A stretch of DNA of 64,000 bases from Carnegiea gigantea (GCA_029747015.1 JAKOGI010000009.1:2396501-2460500); one strand, 5' to 3'. Positions 11,140 to 24,274 are shown, counted from the stretch's first letter. Notes: a model not told the origin generated them from the letters alone. Program-made: numbers and translations.

Positions 11140-12240
11140 ATACATTACTTCAACCGAGCTGTTTCTAAGATCATTTGCTACCAAAAAATTTGGACTTAAT
11201 TTGTGCCCATCGACCCAATCAAATTTTGTAAAGAAAGCACCAAGAAAAGGACCCATCCGCCACTACGGCCCACGGCAGTTGCAAAAAAGAGCGTCCTTTA
11301 TTTTTCCCGGCGCTTTATTATCAAATTGGAATCATTTTTTAAGTTAATTGTCATCCAATTGAAGAATCACATCAACATCTTTCCACATCTTCTCCCTTAA
11401 ATTTGGGTGCTTTCTTAAATGTAGGGCCTAAATGAAATTGATGGGTCTTTAATCGCAAAAAATTTTGATTTAAATGAAATATTTTTTCCCTCTAAAATTC
11501 TATGGGGGATTTTGATATTTGCTAGTAAATTACTGATTTTAAAAAATCATAACATTTAATATGGTTTGATGATAGGGTTTTTTTTTTTTTTAAGTTTCAA
11601 TTGCATATTGGATTATTTTTTTAAACATTTTCCATTTATTTATTTATTTATTTATTTTCAAGTGATGGGTGGGATAAGTCACATCACATATATGCTTGGA
11701 TGTTGTCCATGTATTTTTCAACCCATTTACCTGCTACTCCTCATTCTTTGAATTGACATTATGAAATACCTACTTTGAAAATTCGTAGCGGTGCTAAATA
11801 AGTCAAAATAAATTTTGAAAATTTGAAAAATACCTTATTTAAGAATAGCAATGCATTTTGAAATACAAGTTCTAACTAAAAATTTAGCTAGTTTTTAGAT
11901 CATTAGTTTTTTCTTTTTTTAACTAGTCGACTAATTGTTGGATATAACTGAGAAGAATAAATACGTTTAAGACAAATTATAATTCCCTTAACATGATTTT
12001 TTTTCCTCTTATGTGTTCTGATTTTGATACACAAATTTCTGAGCAAGACCGTTTCACATAATAGTATTGTTAAGGCAAACTTAATGGTAATTTTTTTAAT
12101 GTTTTGAAGTAAATAGTAATTTATTTTAGAGTAGTTTTTTTAATTAATTCATCTAAAAGCAAATGTTATCATTTATCAAAGTCATCTTTAAATAAATTAT
12201 TATTAATATCAAGCCAAAAAAATAAAAAAGAGCACTGCAA
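11140..12240. other. Intergenic, no gene seen
   Basis: AT-rich sequence upstream of the POLAR-like gene. I see no element ends and no coding region; promoter elements could not be singled out. Confidence 0.4.
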
Positions 12241-12754
12241 CGTTCCTTTTTCAAACTTGCAGTCTCATGGATTCCGCTCATCAAATCTGGGTGATCTCGC
12301 CTGTGCCGAAAGTAAGCATTTTCTCTCTCGTCTCCTCCGAGTAGTTAATCAAAAGGAGTCAATTTCAGTACCTTCATTTGTCTTCCAGTTCAGCACTGGT
12401 TATCCCCATTGATGGGTGTTTTTTCAGTTGCTTTCAATTGGGTCTTGTTTGAAATCTTTGATTCTTGGTGATAAATGATCAGTTGCATTGTCCCCTTCTT
12501 CTGTTTTCGATGATGGGTTTCCTTCATTTCATGATTTGAAGGTGAGGATAAGCAACCCCGCTTTTTTGGTTCTTCAGATTCTGATTGTTCAGTAATTAGG
12601 GTTCAAGTTTTCTTATTGGAAATTTGTTATATTAGTACCTTCCTGTAGTCTTACTAATCTGATTGGATTTGGGGTTGCAAATGATTTTTCGAAGCACTAG
12701 AGGGTTTTTGCTTCTGGGTTTAAAAGATTTTGCGCTGTGAGATTTTACAACTGA

Positions 12755-12783
12755 TTTTTTTTTTTTTTGGGGGGGGGGGGGGG
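12755..12783 (+). repeat. T14-G15 tract
   Basis: An uninterrupted run of T is followed directly by a run of G in the 5' leader or upstream intron of the POLAR-like gene. Two similar tracts occur at 14561 and 20844. Confidence 0.95.
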
Positions 12784-13032
12784 CAACTGAGAATATGGAT
12801 ATACTTTTGGTTAGTTCACTTAGTTGAGTTTGGTGCATTGTCGAAGTCTTGCTACTTTCATTGCTCAGAACATTTGTGTTTGGTTTGACTGAGGAAACAC
12901 TGGTCGCTATTCCTGGGATTCATGAAATTCTATGTGATGGCACTTTGATGCTGAGAATTGTGGCAACACTGAAAGTTGCTGTTGCAAGACGTGGATAGGA
13001 AACCTTGTCTTTTGGGAAAGGCAGGGACCCAA

Positions 13033-16000
13033 ATGGATTGGTGGGTTGTGGCAGCTGCTGCAGGTGCTGGATGCTTAGCTAAGTTTTTCCAGAACATTTC
13101 ACGGGGCAGAGAAGGTTCATCGGGGTTTCCTTCTGGAAGTTCTAGTCGTGATAATTCCAAATCCCCAATATTGATTCAACAAACATGTGAAACTGCAAAT
13201 GGAAATCATTCGGATGGAACATTTGCGGAAATGTCACAAAGAGATGATTCTGTATCACCAGAAGTGGCTTCTATTAGTGCTTTGGAACATGATAAACTGG
13301 AGGATATGACTATGATCTCTTCGTACATTATTCCATCTGAGTCAAGGAAATATGAAAAATTTGAGGATAGGGCAGGTTGTTCGGCAGACTCTGATGTCAG
13401 TGAGATACCTGGATACCCCTGCTGGGAAATGGAGGCTTCATATGGCTCAGAAAGAAACAAGAACTTCTTGAGAAGTAAATGTCTCCATTTACCGTTCACT
13501 AAGCCTCGTAGTTCCCTAGACGGCTGTGTCATGGCTCAGATGCATGGGGAAGAAGCTGAAATAGAAGACTATCTTATTAGTCCCCTTGTTTCACCTTGTA
13601 CTCTAACTGTGAGTCCATTCCTTGTCACTGATGGAAGGCGAGTAATCAGCAGATCAAGTGTTGATTGCAGAAGTGGACTACACAAGGAAGTCCACTCAAA
13701 AGCCAATGATAAAGTCATTGGGGTTCCTTCTTTACCAAAATCCAGGGAACCTGATTACTCAAAGCTGAAGCTTAAAGGCAAGAATCAAACAGAAAAGTCA
13801 AGCTTTGCCAGCAAATTGCTAAAATTTGACTCACAAGGTGACTCTCTTTGTTGAACTTGATAATTTTGATTTAGCTCGACAGAGCTTCAGATGGCATGTG
13901 TGAGGGGGGCTCAAGCCTTCAGGCTTAAGATATGCTGATTCTTATTACTATTTGCAGTAGTGTGCAGTTGAACTATAGAAGTCTGAGTTATGTATTTGAA
14001 TCACAAAAGGAGCCCCTGATGTTCAATCTTCTAAATTGTTTTATGCAGCACCACTCACCAGTACACAATTTTATGTGTAGGAACTTGATTGGTTACTTTA
14101 CTGTTTTTCTTGTCATGTAAGAATTGTAAGCAGCAAACTTGTACACATCTCAAGTAGCATCCCTAATTGTAGAGGCTGGTGAGGGAAGTTGTTTATACCA
14201 TAATTAGATTGTGAATAACTGTGGGGTCCTAGAATTGAACTTGGAGAAACTGGGATTGAGAAATAGATTAGTGCAGACTTCCATTAAGACTATGAAAGCT
14301 GAAACTTATGTTGAATGAGCCTTCATTATTTGAAGAAGATGGAAAATCATAGAAAAAATTTTGACATTGTAAATAAATCCTTGAAATGCAATAGTTTGGG
14401 TAGAAACTCACACTCCAACACTATTGCTTGTGATTTAGACGAATATGATACTTAGTTTCATCTTTTGTATTCATTTCAGAGATATAATGAGACAAGTGCT
14501 TTTAGGGGTGACATTGAATTTATGGGCTGATGCTGACTAATAAATCATTTCAGCTGATACTTTTTTTTGGGGGGGGGGGGGCTTGGGGAGGAAGAGTGTG
14601 ACTAATAGATCTGTTGGCTGGAATTCTGACTGATAAATCTGTTGGCATGAATTCTGGCCTCCAAAAGAAGAGCCATTCTTAAAATCATTTGTAGCCCCAA
14701 AAAAATTTAAGTCACCCGTAATGCATCCGGTTTGCCATATCTGTCAGGTCAGACAACATCACCTAGAAGCTGTCCTTTGGGAATTATGTTGACTTTTATT
14801 GTCCAAGCTATCTATTGGGATAAGATGATGTCTTTGGCCTGTTGTTTTTGGTGCTATTCCTCTTTGTTAGTATTCCCTTTAACGTCATACATCTTGATGT
14901 TTTAATTTCCTGACCCCAAGATTGACTTCAGGATCAACAAGTGGGCAAGTTCTTTTCTCCTTTGGGATCTCTTTTGGCATAATAGTTACTGTTATAGCTA
15001 ATAAACTGGAGGTGGAAAAGTTGAAGGAAAGCTTGAAGCAGACTGAAAATGTGGCCCAAGATCTTCATGAAGAGTTTGAGATGAAAGATTCATTAACTGT
15101 CAAAGAACTAGACAATAATGATGATTCCCAGGATACACATGAAAATTGGTGTGGAAACAAAAAGTTGACAATGTTCCCCAAGCAACTGGATACAAGGCCT
15201 TTGATCAAATGTGATGATGAAGAATCCATCATCCAGAAAGAAGCCGAATCAATGAGTAAAATTGAGGCGGAGCTTGAAGAGGAACTGGAAAGACTGGAGC
15301 AAAGCATGAAAGGGCCAGCTTTGAAAGGAAGATTATTCGATGATATTGAGGTAAGCTCGCCTTTCTTCCCCTCGCCCTACTAGGGATTTTCCTAAGGTGA
15401 ATACAATGTGCAAATGGTGATTCAGTGGCAAGAAGCTATATTAATATCCGTAGAAGAAAGTCGAAACTTATTCCATAATGATCTTGACCTTCAGATTTTA
15501 GCTTTTTGGAACTTGGTAAAGAATGGTAACAACAAACAAATGTACACGATTCTTGATTGCTAACTGCAGCGACAATATCAAAATTCACTTTTCCCATGGT
15601 ACACGGGCATCTTGTGAAATTATTAAAGAATATTGTTAGTGTTTCTTGAATTATAAATTACAAACAATTGAAGATTATGTTGACTTATTATCATAATTCA
15701 CACTCCGAAATTCCGGGCTCCTCTTCATGATCCAAAATCTAGATCGGTACTGCTTCATAACTGCACGGAGCTAGCAACAGAGAGCGCACTATTTTTGCAA
15801 TTTGATAGCTCTGTTCCTTTTTGTCAGAAAACCCTTGCAAATTAACAAGTAAACCCCCAATGATTGAGCTTTATTCTGTGGGATGTATCATGCAAGAAGA
15901 AGGGGCAATATGCCTGTGAATTATAAGATTTTCCTTAAAATCCTCTTCACTATTAGGCTCTAGCTTGCATTCAATTCCTTGGGCCACTTTCGGTGGTAGG

Positions 16001-17262
16001 TCAATGTGGGGACATATAAGCCCAAACAATGCACAGATCTCACTTGGTATACGAGAACTAAAAGGCACTCAACTGATTCAAAGGGCCACATGTTACAGTG
16101 TCCTGCGTTTTTGGCGGGCACAATAACTGCCTTTTCTCTCTAAGAAGGGTGCAATGTAATTCTCATAATAGACATTGCTGTCATTTTTCTAGAGTTTCTC
16201 TTAGACTTTGTCCACCTTCTGGGAAGCAGAAACAGTGGCCATTCGACAATTTTCTTCAGCTTTAGGTTCTAATGCTGAAGCAAAATATTTCCCAAATGTC
16301 CCCAAGTAGTGGGGAATGAATGCGTCTCAAATCTTAAGGTCGATGGCATCCTCTTCTCTACAATTCAGACGTAGAGCTAAGGTTTCCCAAGTGATTTGAA
16401 TGTCTTAACTATCAAGAACGTCAGATCTACTTTGAGTAGAAATTTCACCGTTCTGCTGCATAGTTGTTCCAGAGTATGTGTTGTGCTCCTGTAATATATG
16501 CTTTCAATGCTAATGCAGTTTGAACAGGAGTTTGATGAGGATATCATGGCGGAGTTGGTCCATGGTGAACTAGATGCTAATATTGTCAGACAAAGATCCA
16601 GCTCTGAACCAAGCCCTGATCAAGGCTCGGGCAGCCCCTCAACCCCTATCACCGCAAAACAAGGTGTCTCACCTCATGAGCTGTGCTTGCGCTTACACGA
16701 GGTTATTCGATCAAGACTAGAAAAGCGAATCAAGGAGCTTGAAGCAGAACTAGCAAAAAGCCAAAGGCGCGTCCAACACTTGGAATCAGAGAGGATCAAT
16801 CCTTGGAGGGACATCTCTAACAGTGAATCCTCCTCTACATGGGGAAGCCCTATTACGATAGAAGCTCATGGTCCAATCACGCTACCATTGGTCCTGAATT
16901 TATCTGGGAATGCTCTTGATGCCTGTAGTGAAGCTTTCAAGGAACTTGACAAGCTAAAAGGATCTCTAAATGCGTCTTCCAAGATTCGCACTGAGAACGA
17001 ACATTGTGATCTAACATCGACTAATCAAAATGGTTTTCGGGATGGTGCCATGACATGGGCTGCTATCAGAGATGACAAACCATTGTCTGATAGTTTAGAG
17101 AGAATTCCATCTAGTGCCACTAGCCCCCATTGCTATGGGGATGAAGATGATGTCTATGACTTGTTATTGATCAAGCAGATTGTCGAAAAGGCTAGGCAAG
17201 GCTCTCCTGCAGTCCTAAGGGCACAAAGAGCTTTGGTATATCTGAATAAAGATGAGGACTAG
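13033..17262 (+). CDS. POLAR-like membrane/coiled-coil protein (three exons)
   Basis: Coding exons 13033-13837, 14932-15350 and 16519-17262 (655 codons plus stop). Donors CAAG|GTGACT and GAG|GTAAGC and acceptors TTCAG|G and TGCAG|T keep one frame (phases 1 and 0). I chose the Met of MDWWVVAAAAGAGCLAKFFQ because that hydrophobic start is characteristic of the family; an in-frame Met at 12976 would add 19 residues. Exon 2 starts with a strong membrane segment (about residues 274-291), followed by acidic, charged sequence. Exon 3 carries SPHELCLRLHEV (about 459-470) leading into a heptad-rich coiled coil (about 472-500). The layout fits plant POLAR and POLAR-like proteins; POLAR is a polarity scaffold in the asymmetric divisions of the stomatal lineage. 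Family assignment is from motif memory. The gene appears intact; 5' leader exons may start near 12260. Confidence 0.65.
13838..14931 (+). other. Intron 1 of the POLAR-like gene
   Basis: 1094 bp bounded by GT and AG in phase 1. It carries a T8-G13 tract (14561-14581) and no recognisable transposon. Confidence 0.75.
14561..14581 (+). repeat. T8-G13 tract
   Basis: Second of three T-run/G-run junctions on the plus strand, here inside intron 1 of the POLAR-like gene. Confidence 0.95.
15351..16518 (+). other. Intron 2 of the POLAR-like gene
   Basis: 1168 bp bounded by GTAAGC and TGCAG in phase 0. The frames inside are short and carry no domain. Confidence 0.75.
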
Positions 17263-18442
17263 AGCCAATTGAGAGAACTTTTGACGATGATTTGTACAGA
17301 ATGACATCAATCTTCTTGACTAATAGAATTGTTGATTTTTTATCAGGCGTTGTTCAATCATTTGAGAGTACAACTGCCCGCTACAAACTACAAAGTGCAA
17401 ATTACACAACTGCCCAGAGTGCAAATATCAGCCAATGGAAGTGGCACAAAAGAACCAGGAATGTGTACTTTGTGGTTTTCCAAGGAAACATTCAGACTTA
17501 ACCAGACACCAACTTATATTGATTAATCTAGCTCGACCAACACAAGGCAGAGCATTCGCAAATCTTTTTATTCTTTTTCATGACCCTCATTCTTTTATTC
17601 ACTCAAGTCCTGTCACATTGTCACCTACAGCAGGTAAGACTAGAGTTCAAGATGGAGACCGGAGGGCCACAGCGCAAAGCATATGTCATACACTTTAGTA
17701 TACGTACTCCCATGTGACATTTAATCGATTATATATTAAAATATAAAATATATGACAAATATACCCCACAAAATATATGTAAAATAAATATGAAAGCACA
17801 TGCACATGAATGTACATAATAATTTGCCGCCACAAAGTAGCGTGCTATAAACAAACGATCCAGTCTGACTCTAAGATCAAGTCCGGTTTCAACAAAATTC
17901 AGGAATCTAAACAGCAGAACCCACATAGAAGTAATGTGCTACAAACAAAAGATCCAGCATTATACTCGCTGACTCAAGGTCAGGTCTAATTTCAACGAAA
18001 CTCCAGCAACCTGAACCGCAGAATCCACAAAAGACGTATTCAACGTCAACGTCAATCATACTTCACTTCAGTCTTCACAAAATTCTATCATCTCGTTTTG
18101 AAAGTTACTATCCATAACCCAAAACCGAGTAGGAAGATATGGGAGATTAGAACACATTTGAATAAACGCATAGACTTAGTAAAGGTCCAGAATATTAAAT
18201 TCTACTTGGGAGATCTTGGGAACATTAAGCTTCGAAGTAGACAAAAATCAAAAAGTTGAGAAAGAACACATTGCAAGGGCAAAAGCTACACAAACACTAT
18301 ACTGAGAACAGAGTCTTGACCATAAAATGAATGTCTGATGCGATGTATTTGCAGGGACTGAAGCTGTCCGTTCTTTTGCCTCACTTAAAATGAGGGCATT
18401 TATGTCAAGAACACGGCCTTCTTGCAAGATTCACCTAAAACA
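17263..18442. other. Convergent intergenic region and 3' UTRs
   Basis: It separates the stop codons of the two convergent genes and should hold both 3' UTRs. No polyadenylation site could be fixed by eye. A two-copy 94-bp degenerate tandem repeat lies at about 17831-18030 (landmark 'gtgct' at 17842 and 17936). Confidence 0.5.
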
Positions 18443-20527
18443 TCAGGCCCTTTTCACATAATCATCAGAATTTCCTTCCAGTGGTTCACTAGAATAGAAG
18501 TCTCCAGCGTCATCCTTAGCAGCATTTGCAGCACCATCACCCAACTGCTCGCTGCCACCATATGACAAACCTGAACCCTCCTCCCCAAATCCGCTACCAC
18601 CAAAACCAGTGTCAGCGGTGACATTACTGCTGCTGCTGCCACCACTGAAGAATGAATCGCTTCCACCGCCTCTGCTACCAACACCATAATTCCCGCTATA
18701 ACTGTTGACATTGCTACCAGAACCAAAGCCACCAGCAGAGCCCTCTCCAAAGTTTGCCCCTCCACCGCCAAAACCCCCACTGCCGCCACCATACTGCCCG
18801 CCAGCTGGAGCACCCCCGCCGTAGCCACCATTGTTACCAACGCTGTAATTTTGCCCTCCATCATAACCGCCGCCGCTGCCGCCATATGGTGATCCACCAG
18901 CCGCTCCAAAACCACCGCCTCCGTACCCACCACCACCAAAGCCACCACCGCCGCCGTAGCCACCCCCTCCGTAGCCACCCCCACCGAATTGCCGCGGCTG
19001 TCTTTCTGCCGCATAATTCACTCTTACCCTACGACCATGAAAATCCTACAGATCACAGAGGGAAAAGTCATACTCAGAGAAAAGGCAAAAATTGTTATGT
19101 TGCTGTAGATTCTACGGCATTGACATTGGAGACCATAAAAATGAGGCCTCCTGCTTCTCCCACAAACCCTGCCTAAAGGAAGGAATGAAGATGTATTTAG
19201 GTTCAATAAATGGAACCAAGCATTATGAGATTAGCTTATACCGTGTACCCTAGCATCCCATGGCACTTGAAATGTCTCAGACAGAAAGTTCCCAGCCCAT
19301 TTATCGTCGAAGTTGTCCCCGGGTTTTACGTGATGCAATTTCGTGATGAGTTACACGCTCATTTTATTTCTTTTTTTTTCCTTCAGGGGCAAAGTCAAGT
19401 TTGTTGGGGTCAAACACATAATAACAGCCAATAATGCTACAACACATTTATTCCAAATCAACAGGAAAATCTTTCAAGAAGGGGAAAGAAAGAAAGCAAT
19501 TGAGTAACACCTGCCCATCCATTGCCTGGATAGCACTGGAAGCCTCCTCAGTAGACGCAAATGTAACAAAGCCAAATCCTCTAGATCTATTTGATTCCCT
19601 GTCAAAGATAACTTTTGCTGCAAAAAGGATTTCAAAATTGTCATCCTGCCAACCCTTCCAAACAAAAAATAGCTGTGAAGAGAGTGGAAGAAAGAAATTC
19701 AAATGCACATAACATGGATTGTGCATAAACTTGCATCAGTAACACCACCTCAACCCTCCTCCTCAAAAAGAGAACACTCCCTAAGTTAAAAAAAGAAAAG
19801 AAAAGAAAAGAAAGAAAAGAAGATATGGTAAACCAAAGTCAGATCCTGCTCCAGTCATTTCCCCAGGCCCCAGCTATCTTGGTGTTAACAGTTTCCTCAA
19901 ACAGGCTAATAGTGCCCAACTCACCAATTGTAAATGAATGAATACACATCCATAGCTCAAAACTCTAATGATTCTAATCAGTTTTATACTACGTCAAAAA
20001 CACACATGTAACAGCATTGCTATTGTTATGATACATAGAACAGGAGGCCCCAAAATAGAGATCAAAACTTCTAAGACTTTGACTTTGGCTTTGACGACAA
20101 AGTGATCTATGATATGCTATTCATATTCATAACAAGCCCTCCCACCCCCCACCCCCTTCCAAAAACAAAAAAAGAACCCATCACCAAAATTTGACGGGGT
20201 TAAGTTATTCCCATATCAAGACAAATACAGTGGGCATACCCTCAATAACTTCACCATAATGGGAAAAGGCTTCTCGCAAACTTGTGTCATCTACAGCATA
20301 TGAGAGACCTGCATTCACGACAAAGATGCCTAAAGAGCCGCACAAAAGAGAATGACAACAAAGTCAACAACGCATAGAAATTAAAACACACCTCCAATAA
20401 AGAGTTTTGAAGATGACATGCATCTTAGAGCTTGATAAAAAGATGGATTAGATGCTGAAAATTGAGTTGTAATCTGCTTGCTCACACTCTGCTTGAGTAT
20501 ACTCCCAACTTTGCTGAAAAAAGCCAT
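18443..20527 (-). CDS. RBG5: Mitochondrial glycine-rich RNA-binding protein 5-like (four coding exons)
   Basis: Minus-strand exons 20527-20392, 20308-20240, 19617-19511 and 19045-18443, giving 304 residues. Residues 1-38 are basic and Ser-rich without acidic residues, as in a mitochondrial presequence. One RRM follows: RNP2 KLFIGG (41-46) and RNP1 RGFGFVTF (81-88), closing with DGQ-DFHGRRVRVNYAAER. Residues from about 118 are Gly/Tyr/Ser-rich with repeated GGGGYGG-type units, then an acidic tail. The split codons across introns 1 and 2 are phase 1 and restore the RRM exactly. This is the architecture of Arabidopsis GR-RBP5/ORRM4, which binds mitochondrial transcripts and supports C-to-U editing. 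Paralogues GR-RBP2/3 are alternatives. An in-frame alternative acceptor exists at exon 2 (exon start 20329). Confidence 0.85.
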
Positions 20528-20537
20528 AGTAACTGTC

Positions 20538-21409
20538 CTGAATAACATAAAGGAAAGACATTAAGAAGTTAGGCACATACATAATGCAGCACATAAAGCT
20601 TCAAACTGATGTCAGCACTTCATACAAGTTGTTCATCCATGAACCCACTCAAGAAACGACATCTGTCATCTACTTTAATAAATCAACAAAACCTCAGCAT
20701 TTGCTAGGTAAATTGGCTCAGCTAAATGGATATGTCCAAGCCGTCTACCGTTTCAAACCCATGAAAGAAGCCCCTCCATTTACATGCATTCCTCACTTCT
20801 AATCCTAGACATAAAGCTTCTGTAGTAACTCCCCTCTTGGGGGTTTTTTTTTGGGGGGGGGGGGGATTGACCGTTTTCTGTTTTCTCACTATCAATCAGA
20901 GCTTCTTCCTAAACAAATTGAGCAACATTATAGAAATTATAGACAAATGAAAAGGTCAAAAAAAAATATCCTACTCTACCACACCAAATGAATGCACGGG
21001 TGAATCGCTCAGAAACCAAGCATGTCAGAGTAAGAAAGAACAACTGAATCAAATGAATAGGATATAATATTAGTCAAAAGGAAAAACACCCCCAAAAGAA
21101 AAGGAAAAAACCCTTGTTAATCTTCAAATTTCCATCAATTTCAGAACCGTCACAGAGCATATTCACGAAATCAATCCCATCCTCCTCAGTCTCCACCCCC
21201 CCGGTCGATTGGCGCTACTAATGTCATACAAATTTTTTTTTAAAAAAAAGGTAGATGATGCAAATCAATCAAAACGGAAATCAATGGTCATCAATAAACA
21301 CAGCATACTGAGAACCATAATCATAAGCAGAAAAACACAAAAACTCGAATTTCACATAGAAACATAGAGAGAGGGGGGGGGGCGAGAGAGAGAGAGAGAG
21401 AGAGAGAAC
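20538..21409 (-). other. Probable 5' UTR intron of the RBG5-like gene
   Basis: On the minus strand a leader exon can end at 21410 with CAAG|GTTCTC inside a GA/CT microsatellite (21369-21407). An acceptor TTCAG lies at 20540-20538, ten bases before the ATG. The intron carries a T9-G13 tract (20844-20865). A leader intron just before the start codon is common in plant genes; transcript data would confirm it. Confidence 0.5.
20844..20865 (+). repeat. T9-G13 tract
   Basis: Third T-run/G-run junction, inside the presumed 5' UTR intron of the RBG5-like gene, antisense to it. Confidence 0.95.
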
Positions 21410-21410
21410 C

Positions 21411-21914
21411 TTGAATGTTTCCGCTTCGCTGAGCTGTGAACTGCAAAACCGTAAGAAGGGTTTTTGATCGAAATGGAGAGGGCTTTAAACGAGGAGGAGA
21501 AAGATTGAGTGCGGCAGAGGTGTAAATCAAGGAGAATGGGAGTGATTTAATCACCGTTGATCGGGTCGTAAGTCGTGTGGAACCGTTGGATTGTTCCATG
21601 GCGGTGATGTATGGGTTTTGGAACACATGGTAGATTGTGATTGGTTCGTGTTTTTCAAGTGTTACAGGCGGGGTTGTTTCTGAGTTTAAGAAGAATGGAG
21701 ATTGGAAAAATCGTTCTTCTAATATCCATCGGTTGACGTCGGCCTCTCATGCGCGATGGCCTTATGTTTATTGGGCTGGCGTCCTCATACTTGCATACAT
21801 GCTTGACTCGACAAAATGCCCTTTTTTTCCGCACATATGAAAGGTCGATAGAGCATTTATATAAGCAAAGCTCAAATTCATATAATTGGCAACAACTTCC
21901 AAATGTTGTTTTCA
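21411..21914. other. Leader exon and promoter region of the RBG5-like gene
   Basis: The minus-strand transcript should begin in about 21450-21600. I could not fix a TATA box. No other gene is seen here. Confidence 0.4.
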
Positions 21915-22766
21915 GTTGAGGCAGTGTTTGCTTGGGAGGAGTTTCGGAATAAAACTTGATACCTTATGTTTGGTTGGATTTTCAAACGTATGGCCTCATT
22001 CCCTTATTGCATCAAGTTTTCCCCTATTTGGATGGGACTTTATTCTCCTACTTTGAGAGGGGTTTCAAGTTTTATTCCCCTAAGGTATCAAATATTTTTA
22101 TTCAGAAAGGAAAAAAGAAAGACATTTTACAATAATTATTCCCATCTTCCGTTCACCATCTTGCAAACCCTACCTGTTGCCCAGAAAGAGCAACAGGGAG
22201 ACCAAAGGTGACAGTCATCAGCCACTTACGTTGACCACCTACCAAAAAAGAAGACGCCTGCGACAATTCCAATGGGCACCTACCGAGGAAGGGAGAGAAA
22301 GAGACGAACATATCTGCCTTGAAAAGGAACAAGGGGGCGGGAGGGAGATAGACTGAGAGACAGATGGGGTCATCGAAGGCGAAGAAGGCGGTGGAGGAAG
22401 ATGGAGAATGCGGTGGAGGAAGATGGGTTTTAGTTAGGATGGTGGCTAAGGGGAGTGAGTGCGACGGTACCAAATAGGAGTTGTTGGGTGATGATTCTAG
22501 TGATGCTGGCACAGAAGATGGAGATCAACAAGTTGACATAGAAACGTTTGTGGGGGCTGGATAAACCACAGGATGAGCACAAACCAATTTCATTGAACAA
22601 ATTATAGTGAAAATTGAACTTAGTTCTTGAATCTGGAGGACAAACCTTTTGAAATTCCAAAGCAAAATCCCAGGAAAAGAGAAACTGGATTAAATTACTT
22701 CCCTATATCGCCAACTACAAGTAAAACTACCCATTTGATCACCCCTCAGGAATAGGTCTCAGGAAC

Positions 22767-24261
22767 TGTAACACCTCAAATGTACATAATTCACTGTCTG
22801 CGTTCTCATCAATTAACGCCCCAGGAAAAGAGAAACTTCATTAAATTACTTCCCTATATCGTCCACTGCAAGTAAAGCTTTTAGCAGAGTATATAGTTCT
22901 AACATCAAAATACCTCACAATACAGTACTCAAAATATTTCAGCACTAAAACACCACTATTCCTTTTAGACATTCTCGCTCACTTATCTTCTTCAGTCGGT
23001 CTGTCAGCCAGAGGGCGATTCACTGAACATTTCCCTAAAACAAAACATGGAAACATTTCGAACTGTGAGCCGAAACCCAGTATATGCATTTCTGTATTGT
23101 TAACTACACACTAAAAAACTTGTTGGGCCCACATTGCAATTCATTTTAATTAAAAATAAGGAATGAGATGAATGTAAAACTGCATTCTCAATTATTATCT
23201 GATAGTAAACCCCTAGTAACTGTTACAATCTGAAGACAGGTGTACACCTGTCAAGCCGATCGGGGGACCTAATTTGAAGCCGTGCGGGCAACTGAAGGGC
23301 AACGCCTTGTAACTAATAACTTATGGGGTCACTAATTGTGTGATAAACCATGGATTAAACTGATTCATTGATATACTTGTCAAAACATTATAATTTTGAT
23401 AAATGCGTATTGATTTCTAAAGATACAGACAATGAACGTACCTGAGACTTTTAATGAAATGTCACTGAGTATGATTATATACAAAAGGAGAAGAAATGAT
23501 ATTTTAGGCCCTGATTCTGTACAAAAATATCGTTATAGGAACATATAGTTAGGAAATGCATTTATTTTCATAATTGATAGTCTAGTAAAAGAAAAAGTAA
23601 GGGCGTAATAGGGGATAAAGTAAATGACTCGTAGCCTGATCTCCATTTGAAACTTAATTCCCCAATATAGAAAGTTTAAGAAGTTCCGAAAAACTTTCAT
23701 TTAAAGGGTTCCCAAAATGGGGTTAGAACACAAATGGCTGGAGTTGAGAGAGTTGGCTGGCAGTGGCTAGAGAGAGAAAGGAGAGAGAAAATGTGGTTTG
23801 TGTTTTGGTTGTATTTTTTTTTTTTTTAACTAATCTACATGCTTGGCTGAATGTTTATCTTCAAAAATGACTTTTAGCTAATCATGGTTAAGCTTAACTC
23901 ATGGTAATTAGCTAGATTAATATGCAAACTTGTTGGGCTTCAAAATGGGCCGAAATAAGTTTGGTTCAGGAATAAAATGCTTCGTAACTATAGCGTAACT
24001 CAAAATTAAATTTTTTATATGTCACGGAAAACAAAATAAAATTACTTAGATTAAACTTGTTATGACCTACTATCAATTCCTCCAAAGTTTTAGTTAATAA
24101 TTAAATAAATAAATAAAACCCGAATTGCCATGTAATAGCCCAAATGAAATTGTTATTTTCTTTTTTCCACTAAAATGATGAAATGCGATAAATAAATATG
24201 AGAAAATCATTGACATGAGTTAATTAAATAAATAAACATAATTTAGGATTAGGCTATTACA
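22767..24261 (-). repeat. 3' LTR of the chromovirus
   Basis: 1495 bp. Relative to the other LTR it lacks about 0.9 kb around 23735, and near 22819-22878 it carries a copy of sequence from the neighbouring flank in place of about 200 bp. Its promoter-proximal end (right side) matches the 5' LTR closely. Confidence 0.88.
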
Positions 24262-24274
24262 GCATTCTCCCTTT
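24262..24274 (-). promoter_or_regulatory. Polypurine tract
   Basis: AAAGGGAGAATGC read on the minus strand abuts the 3' LTR; it primes plus-strand DNA synthesis. The integrase stop codon (24275-24273) overlaps it. Confidence 0.7.

Noticed and set aside
11203..11400. 65-codon ORF
   Set aside because: Short, no domain, no splice or promoter support.
18454..19176. Long frames overlapping the glycine-rich exon on both strands
   Set aside because: GGN-rich coding DNA leaves other frames open; the RRM-linked frame is the real one.
22153..22660. 119- and 76-codon minus ORFs
   Set aside because: No recognisable domain and they lie inside the split TIR element.
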